NCBI GenBank assembly: GCA_913050305.1
Contig: CAJXAS010000007.1
Location: 1-25,639, forward strand
Direction: 5' to 3'
Length of the DNA stretch: 25,639 nt
Source: an uncultured Polaribacter sp.
GTDB taxonomy: Bacteria; Bacteroidota; Bacteroidia; Flavobacteriales; Flavobacteriaceae
Shown piece by piece: positions 6,872-15,548 of this stretch. The notes under the pieces were generated by a model. It had not been told where the DNA came from and made no database searches. It saw only the letters and a program-made list of their open reading frames with translations. The number at the start of each line of letters is the position of its first letter. The stretch's first letter is position 1. The position numbers and the translations under genes were made by a program.

Positions 6872-8962
6872 ATGAGTAAAGCAATATACATTGCCACCGT
6901 AGAATCTGACAGTGGCAAATCTTTAATATCCTTAGGCTTGTTAAGAATGATGTTGACAAAATCTACTAAAGTGGGTTATTTTAGACCAATTATTAATGAA
7001 TTTGATGATAATGGCTATGATGAGCACACGAACACTGCTATTAATTTCTTTAACCTAGATATAGACTATAAAGATTGTTTTGCATACAAACAAAGTGAAG
7101 TTGTAGCCCTTTTAAGTGACGGAAAAGAGGATGAAGTAATTCAGAAAGTTATTGAAAAATATAAAAAGTTAGAAGCAAATTACGATTATGTTTTAGTCGA
7201 GGGAACAGATTTTTCTGGTGAAGGAGGAATTATAGAGCTAGATATAAATCTAATGATTGCTAAAAACTTAAACATTCCTGCATTAATAGTTGGTTCTGGA
7301 AACGGAAAGAAAAAGAAAGACTTCATAAACACCATGCAACTTTCTTACAATTCTTTTATAGGTAAAGAAGTAGATGTTATAGGCATTGTTGCTAATAAAA
7401 TTGAAGTAGATGAAGTAGATTATATTCGTGAAGAATTGATAAAAAGTTTTCCGGAACAACTGCAAATAGATATTATTCCAAAAATCGATTTTTTAGCTTT
7501 TCCCACAGTAAAAGAAGTCGTGCAAGCCTTAAAAGGTCGTGTTTTATTTGGAGCACAGTTTTTAGACAATGCAATTGGCAGCTACAGCACAGGCGCAATG
7601 CAATTAAGAAATTATTTAACAAGAATTAAAGAAAATGCACTGGTTATTACTCCGGGAGATAGGGCAGATATTATCTTAGGTGCATTACAAGCAAATGCCT
7701 CTAAAAATTACCCTAAAATTGCTGGAATTATTTTAACAGGAACCATTATTCCCGAAGAATCAATTCTAAAACTAATTGAAGGCGTGCAATCTACAGTTCC
7801 TATTGTTTCTGTAGATGGTGGTACTTTCGGAATTTCAAACAAAATTGGCGCCGTAAAATCTAAAATTTATGCTACGCACAACAAAAAAATACTCTTATCA
7901 TTAGATACTTTTGATACCTATGTAAATGCAGAGGGTTTAACAAATATCCTAACATCGTATCAATCTAATAAATTAACTCCTAGTATGTTTCAATATAATT
8001 TATTGCAAAAAGCAAGAATTATTAAGAAACACATTGTACTGCCAGAAGGAGAAGATGAACGTATTCTTAGAGCCGCTGCGCGTTTACAAATGTTAAAAAT
8101 TGTAGACTTAACACTATTAGGAGATCGTAATACGATTCAATTAAAATGTGATCAAATTGGTTTACAAATAGATTTAGACGCCTTAAATATTCTAAATCCT
8201 GAAGATTCCATTTATAATAAAGGCTTTGCAACCACCTTATTTGAAGCAAGAAAACACAAAGGAATGTCTGAAGCTACCGCAAATGACTTAGTACAAGATG
8301 TTTCTTATTATGGTACTTTAATGATTCTAAACGGTTTAGCAGATGGTATGGTTTCAGGTGCAATTCACACGACTATGCATACCATAAAACCAGCTTTACA
8401 ATTAATTAAAACCAAACCAGGCGTTTCTGTAGTTTCCTCTGTATTTTTCATGTGCTTATCAGACCGCGTATCCGTTATGGGAGATTGTGCTGTAAATCCG
8501 AATCCGAATGCCGAGCAACTTTCTGAAATTGCCATTTCTTCTGCGGCTTCTGCAGAAGCTTTCGGGATTGAGGCAAAAGTTGCTATGTTATCATATTCTT
8601 CTGGAAGCTCTGGAAAGGGTGAAGAAGTAGAAAAGGTTAGAAAAGCAACCGAATTGGTAAAAGCTAAAAAACCCAATTTACAAATTGAAGGTCCTATACA
8701 ATATGATGCTGCCGTAGATATGTCTGTGGCAAAAACTAAAATGCCAGATTCTGAAGTTGCTGGCCAAGCATCTGTCCTAATTTTCCCTGATTTAAATACC
8801 GGTAACAACACCTATAAAGCCATTCAACGAGAAACTGGTGCATTGGCAATTGGTCCAATGCTTCAAGGCTTAAACAAGCCAGTAAACGACTTAAGTAGAG
8901 GTTGTACCGTAGATGATATTTTTAATACTGTTTTGTTAACTGCAATTCAGGCGAATCAATAA
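6872..8962 (+). CDS. pta: Phosphate acetyltransferase, long form with N-terminal P-loop and DRTGG domains
   Basis: 696 aa. Interconverts acetyl-CoA plus phosphate with acetyl phosphate plus CoA. The N-terminus is a BioD-like P-loop NTPase (IATVESDSGKSL, residues 7-18), followed by a DRTGG domain (about 210-330). The catalytic PTA_PTB domain occupies roughly residues 380 to the end, starting at IVLPEGEDERILRAA and containing SYSSGSSGKGEEVEKVRKA near residue 576 and the C-terminal LQGLNKPVNDLSRG. Length fits long enterobacterial-type Pta, whose N-terminal domains are regulatory. Five bases separate its stop from ackA, so the two form one operon. Preceded by a terminator, so a promoter should lie in 6840-6871; none is clear there. 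Confidence 0.95.
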   Translation: MSKAIYIATVESDSGKSLISLGLLRMMLTKSTKVGYFRPIINEFDDNGYDEHTNTAINFFNLDIDYKDCFAYKQSEVVALLSDGKEDEVIQKVIEKYKKLEANYDYVLVEGTDFSGEGGIIELDINLMIAKNLNIPALIVGSGNGKKKKDFINTMQLSYNSFIGKEVDVIGIVANKIEVDEVDYIREELIKSFPEQLQIDIIPKIDFLAFPTVKEVVQALKGRVLFGAQFLDNAIGSYSTGAMQLRNYLTRIKENALVITPGDRADIILGALQANASKNYPKIAGIILTGTIIPEESILKLIEGVQSTVPIVSVDGGTFGISNKIGAVKSKIYATHNKKILLSLDTFDTYVNAEGLTNILTSYQSNKLTPSMFQYNLLQKARIIKKHIVLPEGEDERILRAAARLQMLKIVDLTLLGDRNTIQLKCDQIGLQIDLDALNILNPEDSIYNKGFATTLFEARKHKGMSEATANDLVQDVSYYGTLMILNGLADGMVSGAIHTTMHTIKPALQLIKTKPGVSVVSSVFFMCLSDRVSVMGDCAVNPNPNAEQLSEIAISSAASAEAFGIEAKVAMLSYSSGSSGKGEEVEKVRKATELVKAKKPNLQIEGPIQYDAAVDMSVAKTKMPDSEVAGQASVLIFPDLNTGNNTYKAIQRETGALAIGPMLQGLNKPVNDLSRGCTVDDIFNTVLLTAIQANQ

Positions 8963-8967
8963 TATAT

Positions 8968-10167
8968 ATGAATATTTTAGTTTTAAATGCAGGTTCTTCT
9001 TCTTTGAAATATCAAGTAATTGAGATGCCCAATGAAAAGGTAAAATGTATTGGCTTATTAGAGCGGATAGGAATGGATACAGCTGTTTTTACGCATGAAA
9101 AAGATGGAGAATCATATACAGAAAATTTACCTATTCTAAATCATGAAGTTGGTTTACAAAAGATTGCAGCAACTTTATTAAAGGATACAATTGGAGTTAT
9201 AAAAAAAGTTGATGAAATTAAAGCTGTAGGCCATAGAGTGGTGCACGGTGGAAGTAAATTCAGTAAAACAGTACTCATAAATGAAGAAGTAAAAGACAGT
9301 ATTCGTGCTTTATTTGATTTGGCTCCTTTGCACAACCCGGCTAATTTAACAGGAGTAGAAATTGCAGAAACCATTTTTACCTCTGCAAAACAAATTGCGA
9401 TTTTCGATACTGCATTTCATCAAACAATTCCAAAAGAAGCCTATCAATATGCTATAAAAAATTCATTTTTAGAAGAATATAAAATAAGAGCATACGGGTT
9501 TCATGGCACTAGCCATAAATATGTTTCAGAAAAAGCGATTGAATATTTAGGTGAAAAATCGTCAAAAAAAATAATTACAATTCATTTAGGAAATGGTTGC
9601 AGCATGTCTGCTATTAAAGACGGCAAAAGTATTGAAAACTCAATGGGATTTGCACCCATGAATGGTTTAATTATGGGAACTCGTTCTGGAGATATAGATC
9701 CATCTGTTATTTTCTTCTTGATGGAAAAACTTAATAAATCTGCCGAAGAAGTGCATAATTTACTACAAAAAGAATCTGGAATGCAAGGCTTGACAGGATA
9801 TTCTGATTTAAGGGAAATATCAGAGAAAGCAGAAAGCGGCAATGAAGCATGTGCAAATGCATTAAATTTAGCTGGGTATAGAATTCGAAAATTTATTGGC
9901 ACTTATGCAGCTGTTTTAAATGGATTAGATGCTATTATTTTTACTGCAGGAATTGGAGAAAACTCAGCACTAATGAGAAAATTAGCTTGTCAAAATTTAG
10001 ACTTTTTAGGCATTAAATTAGATTCGGAGAAAAACACTCTGCGCTCTAAAGGAACAAGAGAAATTCAGTCTTTCACTTCAAAAGTGAAAATACTAGTAAT
10101 ACCAACTAATGAAGAAATTGAGATTGCTAGACAATCATATAAGTTACTGAATTTAGAAATAAATTAA
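8968..10167 (+). CDS. ackA: Acetate kinase
   Basis: 399 aa, standard length. Interconverts acetyl phosphate plus ADP with acetate plus ATP; with Pta it gives reversible acetate excretion or uptake. ASKHA-fold signatures are LVLNAGSSSLKYQ (4-16, Asn7), GHRVVHGG (88-95, Arg90), FDTAFHQTIP (146-155, Asp147), YGFHGTSHKYVS (176-187, His179), HLGNGCSMSAI (206-216), GTRSGDIDPSV (237-247, Arg239) and the C-terminal TNEE (380-383), which carries the catalytic glutamate region. All expected active-site residues are present. Five bases after pta and translationally close. A separate promoter follows for the next gene. Confidence 0.97.
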   Translation: MNILVLNAGSSSLKYQVIEMPNEKVKCIGLLERIGMDTAVFTHEKDGESYTENLPILNHEVGLQKIAATLLKDTIGVIKKVDEIKAVGHRVVHGGSKFSKTVLINEEVKDSIRALFDLAPLHNPANLTGVEIAETIFTSAKQIAIFDTAFHQTIPKEAYQYAIKNSFLEEYKIRAYGFHGTSHKYVSEKAIEYLGEKSSKKIITIHLGNGCSMSAIKDGKSIENSMGFAPMNGLIMGTRSGDIDPSVIFFLMEKLNKSAEEVHNLLQKESGMQGLTGYSDLREISEKAESGNEACANALNLAGYRIRKFIGTYAAVLNGLDAIIFTAGIGENSALMRKLACQNLDFLGIKLDSEKNTLRSKGTREIQSFTSKVKILVIPTNEEIEIARQSYKLLNLEIN

Positions 10168-10192
10168 GAGATTTTTTAAAATGCATTTAAAA

Positions 10193-10223
10193 TTGTAAAA
10201 CCACAATCAAATTTCTACATTTG
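10193..10223 (+). promoter_or_regulatory. Promoter of the yebC-family gene
   Basis: TTG (10193-10195), 20-base spacer, then TACATTTG (10216-10223), a perfect TAnnTTTG. This predicts a start near 10230, about 20 bases before the ATG at 10250. It is the best Bacteroidota sigma-type promoter match in the window and makes this gene independent of ackA. Confidence 0.7.
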
Positions 10224-10249
10224 TAAGTATAAAAAAATAATCATTAGAA

Positions 10250-10966
10250 ATGGGTAGAGCATTTGAACTTAGAAAAGGACGCAAAATGAAACGTTGGTCA
10301 GCAATGGCTAAAACCTTTACTAGAATTGGTAAAGATATTGTAATGGCGATTAAAGATGGTGGCCCAAATCCTGATTCAAACTCTAGATTAAGAGCAGTAA
10401 TGCAGAATGCAAAAGCTGCAAATATGCCTAAAGAAAACGTAGAACGCGCTATAAAGAAGGCAACTGATAAAGATACTGCAGACTATAAAGAAGTTTTATT
10501 TGAAGGCTACGCGCCACACGGAATTGCACTTCTTTTAGAGACAGCAACTGATAATAACAATAGAACTGTAGCAAATGTTAGATCTGCTTTTAACAAGTGT
10601 GATGGAAATTTAGGAACTTCTGGCTCTGTTGTATTTATGTTTGACCGTGTGTGTACTTTCACTGTTAAAAAAGAAGACATCACCATCGATCTAGAAGACT
10701 TAGAGTTAGAATTAATAGAATTTGAAGTTGAAGAAGTTTTTGATGATGAAGAAGGAATTATAATTTACGCTCCGTTTGAGCAATTTGGTGCAATTCAGGC
10801 TTTCTTTGAGGAAGCAAATACTGAAATTATATCCTCTGCTTTTGAAAGAATACCCACTACAACCACAAAGCTTTCTGAAACACAGCAAGCAGACGTAGAA
10901 AAACTTTTAGAAAAATTAGAAGAAGATGACGATGTGCAGAACGTGTATCACTCTATGGAAATGTAA
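10250..10966 (+). CDS. YebC/PmpR family protein (TACO1 homologue)
   Basis: 238 aa, usual family length. The N-terminus MGRAFELRKGRKMKRWSAMAK is a YebC N-terminus (family form xGHSKWxNIKxRK diverged), followed by FTRIGKDIVMAIKDGGPNPDSNSRLRAVMQNAKAANMPKENVERAIKKA, typical of the family. The GYAPHGIALLLETATDNNNRT segment marks the second domain and an acidic tail ends the protein. The family was first called DNA-binding regulators; more recent work on YebC and mitochondrial TACO1 points to ribosome-associated help with translating difficult (proline-rich) stretches. Cytoplasmic. It converges on menE with 4 bases between stops; its terminator lies inside the menE 3' end. Confidence 0.93.
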   Translation: MGRAFELRKGRKMKRWSAMAKTFTRIGKDIVMAIKDGGPNPDSNSRLRAVMQNAKAANMPKENVERAIKKATDKDTADYKEVLFEGYAPHGIALLLETATDNNNRTVANVRSAFNKCDGNLGTSGSVVFMFDRVCTFTVKKEDITIDLEDLELELIEFEVEEVFDDEEGIIIYAPFEQFGAIQAFFEEANTEIISSAFERIPTTTTKLSETQQADVEKLLEKLEEDDDVQNVYHSMEM

Positions 10967-10970
10967 TCTA

Positions 10971-12077
10971 TCAAACTTTTATAAATATCAAATCCAATGT
11001 TCTTTTACGTTGGATTTTTTTTGTGGCTGTTTCTATAAATTTTTCTACAAAATAAATTTCTTTAGGAATTTCAAATCTTAATAGGTTTGCTTTTTGAATA
11101 TCCAAAAGACTAGAGGATCCTTCAATAATTAAAATCAATTTTTCCCCTAATTTATCATCAGGTATTCCTGCAACAAAAAAGCGTTGCTGTATAATTTTAT
11201 ATAATTCATCTTCTATAATTTCTGGATGTAATTTAATTCCACCAGAATTTATAACATTATCAAATCTACCCAGCCATTCAAATTGTGTATCAGAAATTAA
11301 AGTAATTACATCATTTGTAAAAACAACTTCGTTAGAAACTTTTGAATTTTCTATTACCAAACAATTTCTTTCATCTTTATAAATTGTTGTGTTTGGTAGT
11401 ATTTGATAAAACGAATTATCACCAGTATTTCTAAGTGAAACACGCTCTTTTCTAAAAATAGACTTTAGACTGCTTGCTCTCCATACAGGAAATCGATTCA
11501 ATTTCTTAATTGCAATATGTGTAATGGTTTCCGTCATACCATAAGTGCCAAAAACTTCTGTAGATAGCGGCTGTATTTTTTCTTGAAGATCGTTTGAAAC
11601 GAACCCCCCACCCACAATTAATTTTTTAATAAGATACAGTTTATCAATTGAGTTTTCTAATTGCAAAGGGACCATTGCAGTAAAATCATATTTTCTAGAA
11701 AGAGTCTTTAAAGGATTAGAACTAGCGTTTACTACATCTAAATGCCAACCTAAGGTTAGTGCTCTTACCAACATCATTTTACCTGCTATATACGCTATAG
11801 GTAAACACAATAAAGCTGTTTTTTTTTCATTTAACTGGAAGAAATCTCCCGTTGCCAAAGCAGAATACCGCATTTGTTTTTTTTGTAATTGAATTGACTT
11901 TGGAGTTCCTGTAGAGCCGGAAGTTTTTACAACTACAACTTCTTTTTCGGAAAACCAATCTTCTAAAAAATGATGAATTTCAGGAGAAAAATGAAGCGCA
12001 TATGCAAGCAAATCATCAATGTTATTAAATGAATTGCTGTTTAATTTAAAGGCTTTATGAAAAGTGGAATACTTCAA
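10971..12077 (-). CDS. menE: o-Succinylbenzoate-CoA ligase, short Bacteroidota form (TTG start)
   Basis: 368 aa AMP-forming ligase that activates o-succinylbenzoate to its CoA thioester in menaquinone synthesis. The nucleotide-binding loop is TSGSTGTPKS (52-61), FGTYGMTETITHIA is the adenylate motif, WLGRFDNVINSGGIKLHPEIIE is the hinge/ribose-binding region, and the C-terminal catalytic lysine lies in IETATKKIQRKRTLD. Much shorter than the enterobacterial enzyme (about 450 aa) because the N-terminal lobe is reduced, as is usual in Bacteroidota. The first codon is TTG (12075-12077); the next in-frame ATG is residue 66, past the ATP loop, so the TTG or another non-ATG start is required. Six bases follow the CPBP gene stop. 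Last gene of the long minus-strand run. Confidence 0.92.
   Translation of the reverse strand: MKYSTFHKAFKLNSNSFNNIDDLLAYALHFSPEIHHFLEDWFSEKEVVVVKTSGSTGTPKSIQLQKKQMRYSALATGDFFQLNEKKTALLCLPIAYIAGKMMLVRALTLGWHLDVVNASSNPLKTLSRKYDFTAMVPLQLENSIDKLYLIKKLIVGGGFVSNDLQEKIQPLSTEVFGTYGMTETITHIAIKKLNRFPVWRASSLKSIFRKERVSLRNTGDNSFYQILPNTTIYKDERNCLVIENSKVSNEVVFTNDVITLISDTQFEWLGRFDNVINSGGIKLHPEIIEDELYKIIQQRFFVAGIPDDKLGEKLILIIEGSSSLLDIQKANLLRFEIPKEIYFVEKFIETATKKIQRKRTLDLIFIKV
10990..11022 (+). terminator. Terminator of the yebC-family gene, inside the 3' end of menE
   Basis: Arms AAATCCAATGT (10990-11000) and ACGTTGGATTT (11007-11017), eleven pairs with one G-U, six-base loop, followed by T5. The T tract follows on the plus strand only; the minus strand lacks one after the stem, so menE transcription should pass. 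Confidence 0.75.
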
Positions 12078-12083
12078 TGTTAT

Positions 12084-13040
12084 TTAAACTTCTATGGTTT
12101 CTTTTAAACTATCTGGTTTTGTAATTTTCCCTGTTAATTTCTCTTTCCAGTTTGTCCAACCATATTTTTTTGAAAATAAAAACAACATAATAGGATACAA
12201 AATAAAGACGGGTACAAACGTTTCCCAAGATACAGAAGGTTCTGAGATATCTGTATATAAAGCATCCGTTTGAAAGACTGTCCAATCTGTAGTCACAAAA
12301 AATGCGGCTGTAATATTATTAACAGCATGCAAACCTAAAGCAATTTCAGTTCCTTCATCCATTAAAGTTACAATTCCGAAAAACAAACCTGTACCAATAT
12401 AAAAAACCATTGTTAATTGTCCGAGCTTAGCTACTTCTGGATTTGTACCGTGCAACAAACCGAAAACTAAAGAAGTTACGACTAATGGAACCCATCTGTT
12501 TTTGGCTAAAACACCAATACCTTGCATAAAATATCCTCTAAAAAGCAGCTCTTCAAAACCTGTTTGAAAAGGAATAAATATAAAGGAAATTGCAACTAAA
12601 GTAAAGAACGGGGTTGCATTAAAATTCCAAATAAAATTTTCTGGCGCTAATAAAATAGAAGCATAGGTCATAGCCACCGCTATAATACCCCAAACAAAAA
12701 AACCATAAAAAAATCGTTTCCAATCTATCTTAACTCTGCTTGTTACCAGAGAAGTAAAGCTTCTTTGATGAATGTATTTTATCCCAATAAACAAGAAAAT
12801 TAATCCAACTAAAAACATAAAAAGCATTAAAAATAGCAAGAAATTTTTATCTAAATCCGCGGTCATGAAATTATCTTTTGCAAACTCTGCAAATTGAATC
12901 GCATTATTTGATTTTGCCCAACCTGCCATCACTAGAGGTAAAGCACCTAATACCTGCCAACCAAAAAATACAATCACAATTGTAAACAACCAATGATACC
13001 ATTCGTTTTTACCTTTATAAGCTTGTTCAATGTAATTCAT
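12084..13040 (-). CDS. CPBP family intramembrane metalloprotease (CAAX prenyl protease 2/Abi-like)
   Basis: 318 aa inner-membrane protein with about eight hydrophobic segments. The putative glutamic-protease/metalloprotease motifs are EELLFRG (163-169; Glu163, Glu164, Arg168), FGLLHGTNP (193-201; His197) and LGLHAVNN (235-242; His238, Asn242), the full CPBP set. Family members cleave prenylated or other membrane substrates, and some confer bacteriocin immunity; the substrate here is unknown. It sits between menC (3-base gap) and menE (6-base gap). The placement makes co-expression with menaquinone synthesis certain in outline, but a pathway role is only a guess. Confidence 0.88.
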   Translation of the reverse strand: MNYIEQAYKGKNEWYHWLFTIVIVFFGWQVLGALPLVMAGWAKSNNAIQFAEFAKDNFMTADLDKNFLLFLMLFMFLVGLIFLFIGIKYIHQRSFTSLVTSRVKIDWKRFFYGFFVWGIIAVAMTYASILLAPENFIWNFNATPFFTLVAISFIFIPFQTGFEELLFRGYFMQGIGVLAKNRWVPLVVTSLVFGLLHGTNPEVAKLGQLTMVFYIGTGLFFGIVTLMDEGTEIALGLHAVNNITAAFFVTTDWTVFQTDALYTDISEPSVSWETFVPVFILYPIMLFLFSKKYGWTNWKEKLTGKITKPDSLKETIEV

Positions 13041-13043
13041 GTT

Positions 13044-14081
13044 TTATAAATTAAAATTCCATTTTTTGGAATTATTATAATGTAACGTTCCATTTTCAAC
13101 TTCTAACGGACTCTCAAAATTATTGGTAAATAAACCTCCTGTGCCTAAACCTTGCGGTAATTTATTTTTTAAAGTATGTGTAAATTGTGCAATTGCGTTC
13201 AACCCAATATTACTCTCTAGAGCAGAGGTAATCCACCAATCTATATTGTTCTTTTTAGCAATATCAACCCATTCAGTAGTCCCACCAAAACCACCAACCA
13301 AACTTGGTTTTAGAATAATAAATTGTGGTTTTACCATTTTTATTACTTCTTGCTTTTCTTGATTAGAAAAAACGCCAATTAACTCTTCATCTAATGCAAT
13401 TGGCAAAGGTGTTTTTTCACACAATAAAGCCATTTCTTGCAATTGACCTTGTTTTATAGGTTGCTCAATAGAGTGTAAATCTAATTCTGATAATGTTTTT
13501 AACTTCTCTAAGGCATTTTCTGGTTTAAAAGCACCATTTGCATCTACCCTTAATTCAATTTCATTAGAAGAAAACTCTTTTCGTATAGATTTTAGTAGTG
13601 CTACCTCTGCATCAAAATCAATAGCCCCAATTTTCATTTTAATACAGGAAAAACCTGAATTTATTTTTTCTTGAATTTGGCTTTTCATAAACTGTTGGTC
13701 TCCCATCCATACCAAACCATTTATGGTAATTGATTCTTTTCCTCTGGAAAATTCTGAAGGAAATAACTGAAATTTATTTTCACATTGAAGAGACAAGAAA
13801 GCTTGTTCTAAACCAAATTGAATTGAAGGAAACTCAATAAACACCGCTAATAAATCTGTTAAGCCTAATTTAATATTTTCACAAGCCCAACTTAGTTTTT
13901 CTTCATAATTAGGAATATCGTCAATACTTAAACCTCTAAACAGACCTGTTTCTCCAATACCCGTTTTACCATTTTCCTCTAAAATGATAAACCAAGTTTC
14001 TTTAGTTCTTAAAATCCCTCGAGAAGTACCACTCGGGTTTTTAAATTGCAACATGTATTTTTTATAGCTTGCTTTTATCAA
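13044..14081 (-). CDS. menC: o-Succinylbenzoate synthase (TTG start)
   Basis: 345 aa enolase-superfamily enzyme dehydrating SHCHC to o-succinylbenzoate in menaquinone synthesis. The acid/base lysine pair is CIKMKIG (147-152; Lys148, Lys150). Metal ligands are RVDANGAF (178-185; Asp180), SIEQPI (204-209; Glu206) and ALDEELIG (229-236; Asp231). The second lysine is ILKPSLVGG (256-264; Lys258). All catalytic residues are present, so it is a synthase rather than a dead homologue; a dipeptide epimerase would usually not sit beside menA and menE. The first codon is TTG at 14079-14081. ATG exists at residue 10, but using it would remove the first strand (KASYKKYMLQF), so TTG is preferred. Fifteen bases after the SRPBCC gene. 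Confidence 0.92.
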   Translation of the reverse strand: MIKASYKKYMLQFKNPSGTSRGILRTKETWFIILEENGKTGIGETGLFRGLSIDDIPNYEEKLSWACENIKLGLTDLLAVFIEFPSIQFGLEQAFLSLQCENKFQLFPSEFSRGKESITINGLVWMGDQQFMKSQIQEKINSGFSCIKMKIGAIDFDAEVALLKSIRKEFSSNEIELRVDANGAFKPENALEKLKTLSELDLHSIEQPIKQGQLQEMALLCEKTPLPIALDEELIGVFSNQEKQEVIKMVKPQFIILKPSLVGGFGGTTEWVDIAKKNNIDWWITSALESNIGLNAIAQFTHTLKNKLPQGLGTGGLFTNNFESPLEVENGTLHYNNSKKWNFNL

Positions 14082-14096
14082 CTTAAATTCTATTTA

Positions 14097-14609
14097 TTAT
14101 TCCTCTAAGAACGTCTTAAAGTTATTCAAATATGACTGGTCTTGTGCTTGAAAGGTACCTCTAAAATAAGGAAACATACATGCCATTATAAAAGACTCGC
14201 TCTGGCACGCTGCATTTAGAGTAATGGTAGTAATTCCGTTTTCTTCAGAAAAAAGATAATCATCTTTCTTTAGCATATTTTCTGCGTCATAAAAAAGTGT
14301 TACTTTTTCATTCGGCACATACGCCATAATCTTCTCTGTCATTATTATTTCTTGCCCTTGATTTAGCACTACAATATCGTAAACACTGCCAGTTATTCCT
14401 GGGTTTATATTTACTGCTTTCACCGATTTAATATCCGGAATCCAGTTTTTAATACTATCAATCTGCATAAAGTTACTAAAAACCTCATTTATGGGTTTAT
14501 CTATGGAAACCGTTGCAGAATAATTAGTTTGTTGCACCAACAAGCCTGTTGCTAAAAAAGCGACCACCAAAGTTGAAATAATAATTAAAATTACTTTTAT
14601 TGTTTTCAT
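14097..14609 (-). CDS. Membrane-anchored SRPBCC (START-like) family protein
   Basis: 170 aa. One N-terminal hydrophobic segment (about residues 5-24, IKVILIIISTLVVAFLATGL) acts as anchor or signal. After it comes a polyketide cyclase/SRPBCC-type domain: YSATVSIDKPINEVFSNFMQIDSIKNWIPDIKSV, then the strands GSVYDIVVLNQGQEIIMTEKI and the C-terminal helix. This fold binds hydrophobic ligands. It lies between menA (9 bases) and menC (15 bases), so a lipid or quinone-intermediate ligand would make sense, but nothing in the sequence shows one. Function not known. Confidence 0.75.
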   Translation of the reverse strand: MKTIKVILIIISTLVVAFLATGLLVQQTNYSATVSIDKPINEVFSNFMQIDSIKNWIPDIKSVKAVNINPGITGSVYDIVVLNQGQEIIMTEKIMAYVPNEKVTLFYDAENMLKKDDYLFSEENGITTITLNAACQSESFIMACMFPYFRGTFQAQDQSYLNNFKTFLEE

Positions 14610-14618
14610 ATATTCTAT

Positions 14619-15548
14619 TTAAAAGAACTGTCCAATTCCGAATAATATAGCAAACAAAAAAGTACTTAAAGCTACTTTTTTTAACTCACTATCTAATTCT
14701 CCTGGGGTCTTATTTTTAGACACTGTTATCATATTTTTTACTAGCGGAATAAAAGCTACTAAAAACATAAATTCATAAATTGAACTAAAGTTTAAAACGG
14801 TATATATTATAGCTGTAATTAACGCCCCAATTATTAGAAAGTAATGATATTTTTTTGCTCTAACAGCTCCTAATTTTACAACTAAGGTATTTTTGTTATT
14901 CGTTTTATCTTGTTCCCTATCTCTTAAATTATTTAAATTTAAAACAGCGGTACTTAACAAGCCAACAGAAAATGCTGGTAAAAATATCTCAAAATTAATC
15001 ATTTTTGTATATAAAAAGTAGCTACCTACCACACTTAATAATCCAAAGAAAAGAAAAACAAAAATATCTCCAAATCCGCTATAACCATATGCCGAATTAC
15101 CCACTGTATATTTTATTGCTGCTGCAACTGAAGCGATTCCTAAACCAAAAAACAAGATAGAATACCCAAAACTTTCACTTCCAAAAGCCACATAAATAAG
15201 CAACAATGCAATAAGTAAAGTAATAACTGTAGTAATTATCATTGCAGTTTTCATTTGCTTGGGTGTTATAGCTCCTGATGAAACCATTCTTGCTTCTCCG
15301 GTCCTATTTTTGTCAGAACCTTTTATTCCGTCTCCATAATCATTTGCATAGTTAGACAATACTTGAAAACCAACTGTGGTGAAAATTGCCAACCAAAAAA
15401 TAGACGACTCCCAAATAGAGGTCCTAATAGTATGCTCTAACAAACTGTTTACAAATTCGTTTCCTAAATAACTACCTAAAATAATACCAGATATAGACAA
15501 AGGAAGCGTTCTTAATCGCGCTGCTTTAATATAACTTTTTACATCCAT
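14619..15548 (-). CDS. menA: 1,4-Dihydroxy-2-naphthoate polyprenyltransferase
   Basis: 309 aa UbiA-superfamily integral membrane enzyme with about eight hydrophobic segments. Attaches the polyprenyl tail to dihydroxynaphthoate to give demethylmenaquinone. The first Asp-rich motif is NYANDYGDGIKGSDKNR (66-82), followed by MVSSGAIT (88-95). The second is NNLRDREQDKTNNKNTLVVKLG. Together with IKAARLRTLPLSISGI near the N-terminus these are diagnostic for MenA rather than UbiA or heme O synthase. ATG start overlaps the end of the upstream PH-domain gene by 10 bases, implying translational coupling. Confidence 0.95.
   Translation of the reverse strand: MDVKSYIKAARLRTLPLSISGIILGSYLGNEFVNSLLEHTIRTSIWESSIFWLAIFTTVGFQVLSNYANDYGDGIKGSDKNRTGEARMVSSGAITPKQMKTAMIITTVITLLIALLLIYVAFGSESFGYSILFFGLGIASVAAAIKYTVGNSAYGYSGFGDIFVFLFFGLLSVVGSYFLYTKMINFEIFLPAFSVGLLSTAVLNLNNLRDREQDKTNNKNTLVVKLGAVRAKKYHYFLIIGALITAIIYTVLNFSSIYEFMFLVAFIPLVKNMITVSKNKTPGELDSELKKVALSTFLFAILFGIGQFF

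Noticed and set aside
8365..8811. 148-codon open frame on the minus strand inside pta
   Set aside because: It lies fully within the conserved catalytic part of pta, the translation has no recognisable domain, and it is explained by codon bias of the real gene. Shadow frame.
9582..9902. 106-codon minus-strand frame inside ackA
   Set aside because: Antisense to conserved acetate kinase motifs, no start context or homology pattern. Shadow frame.
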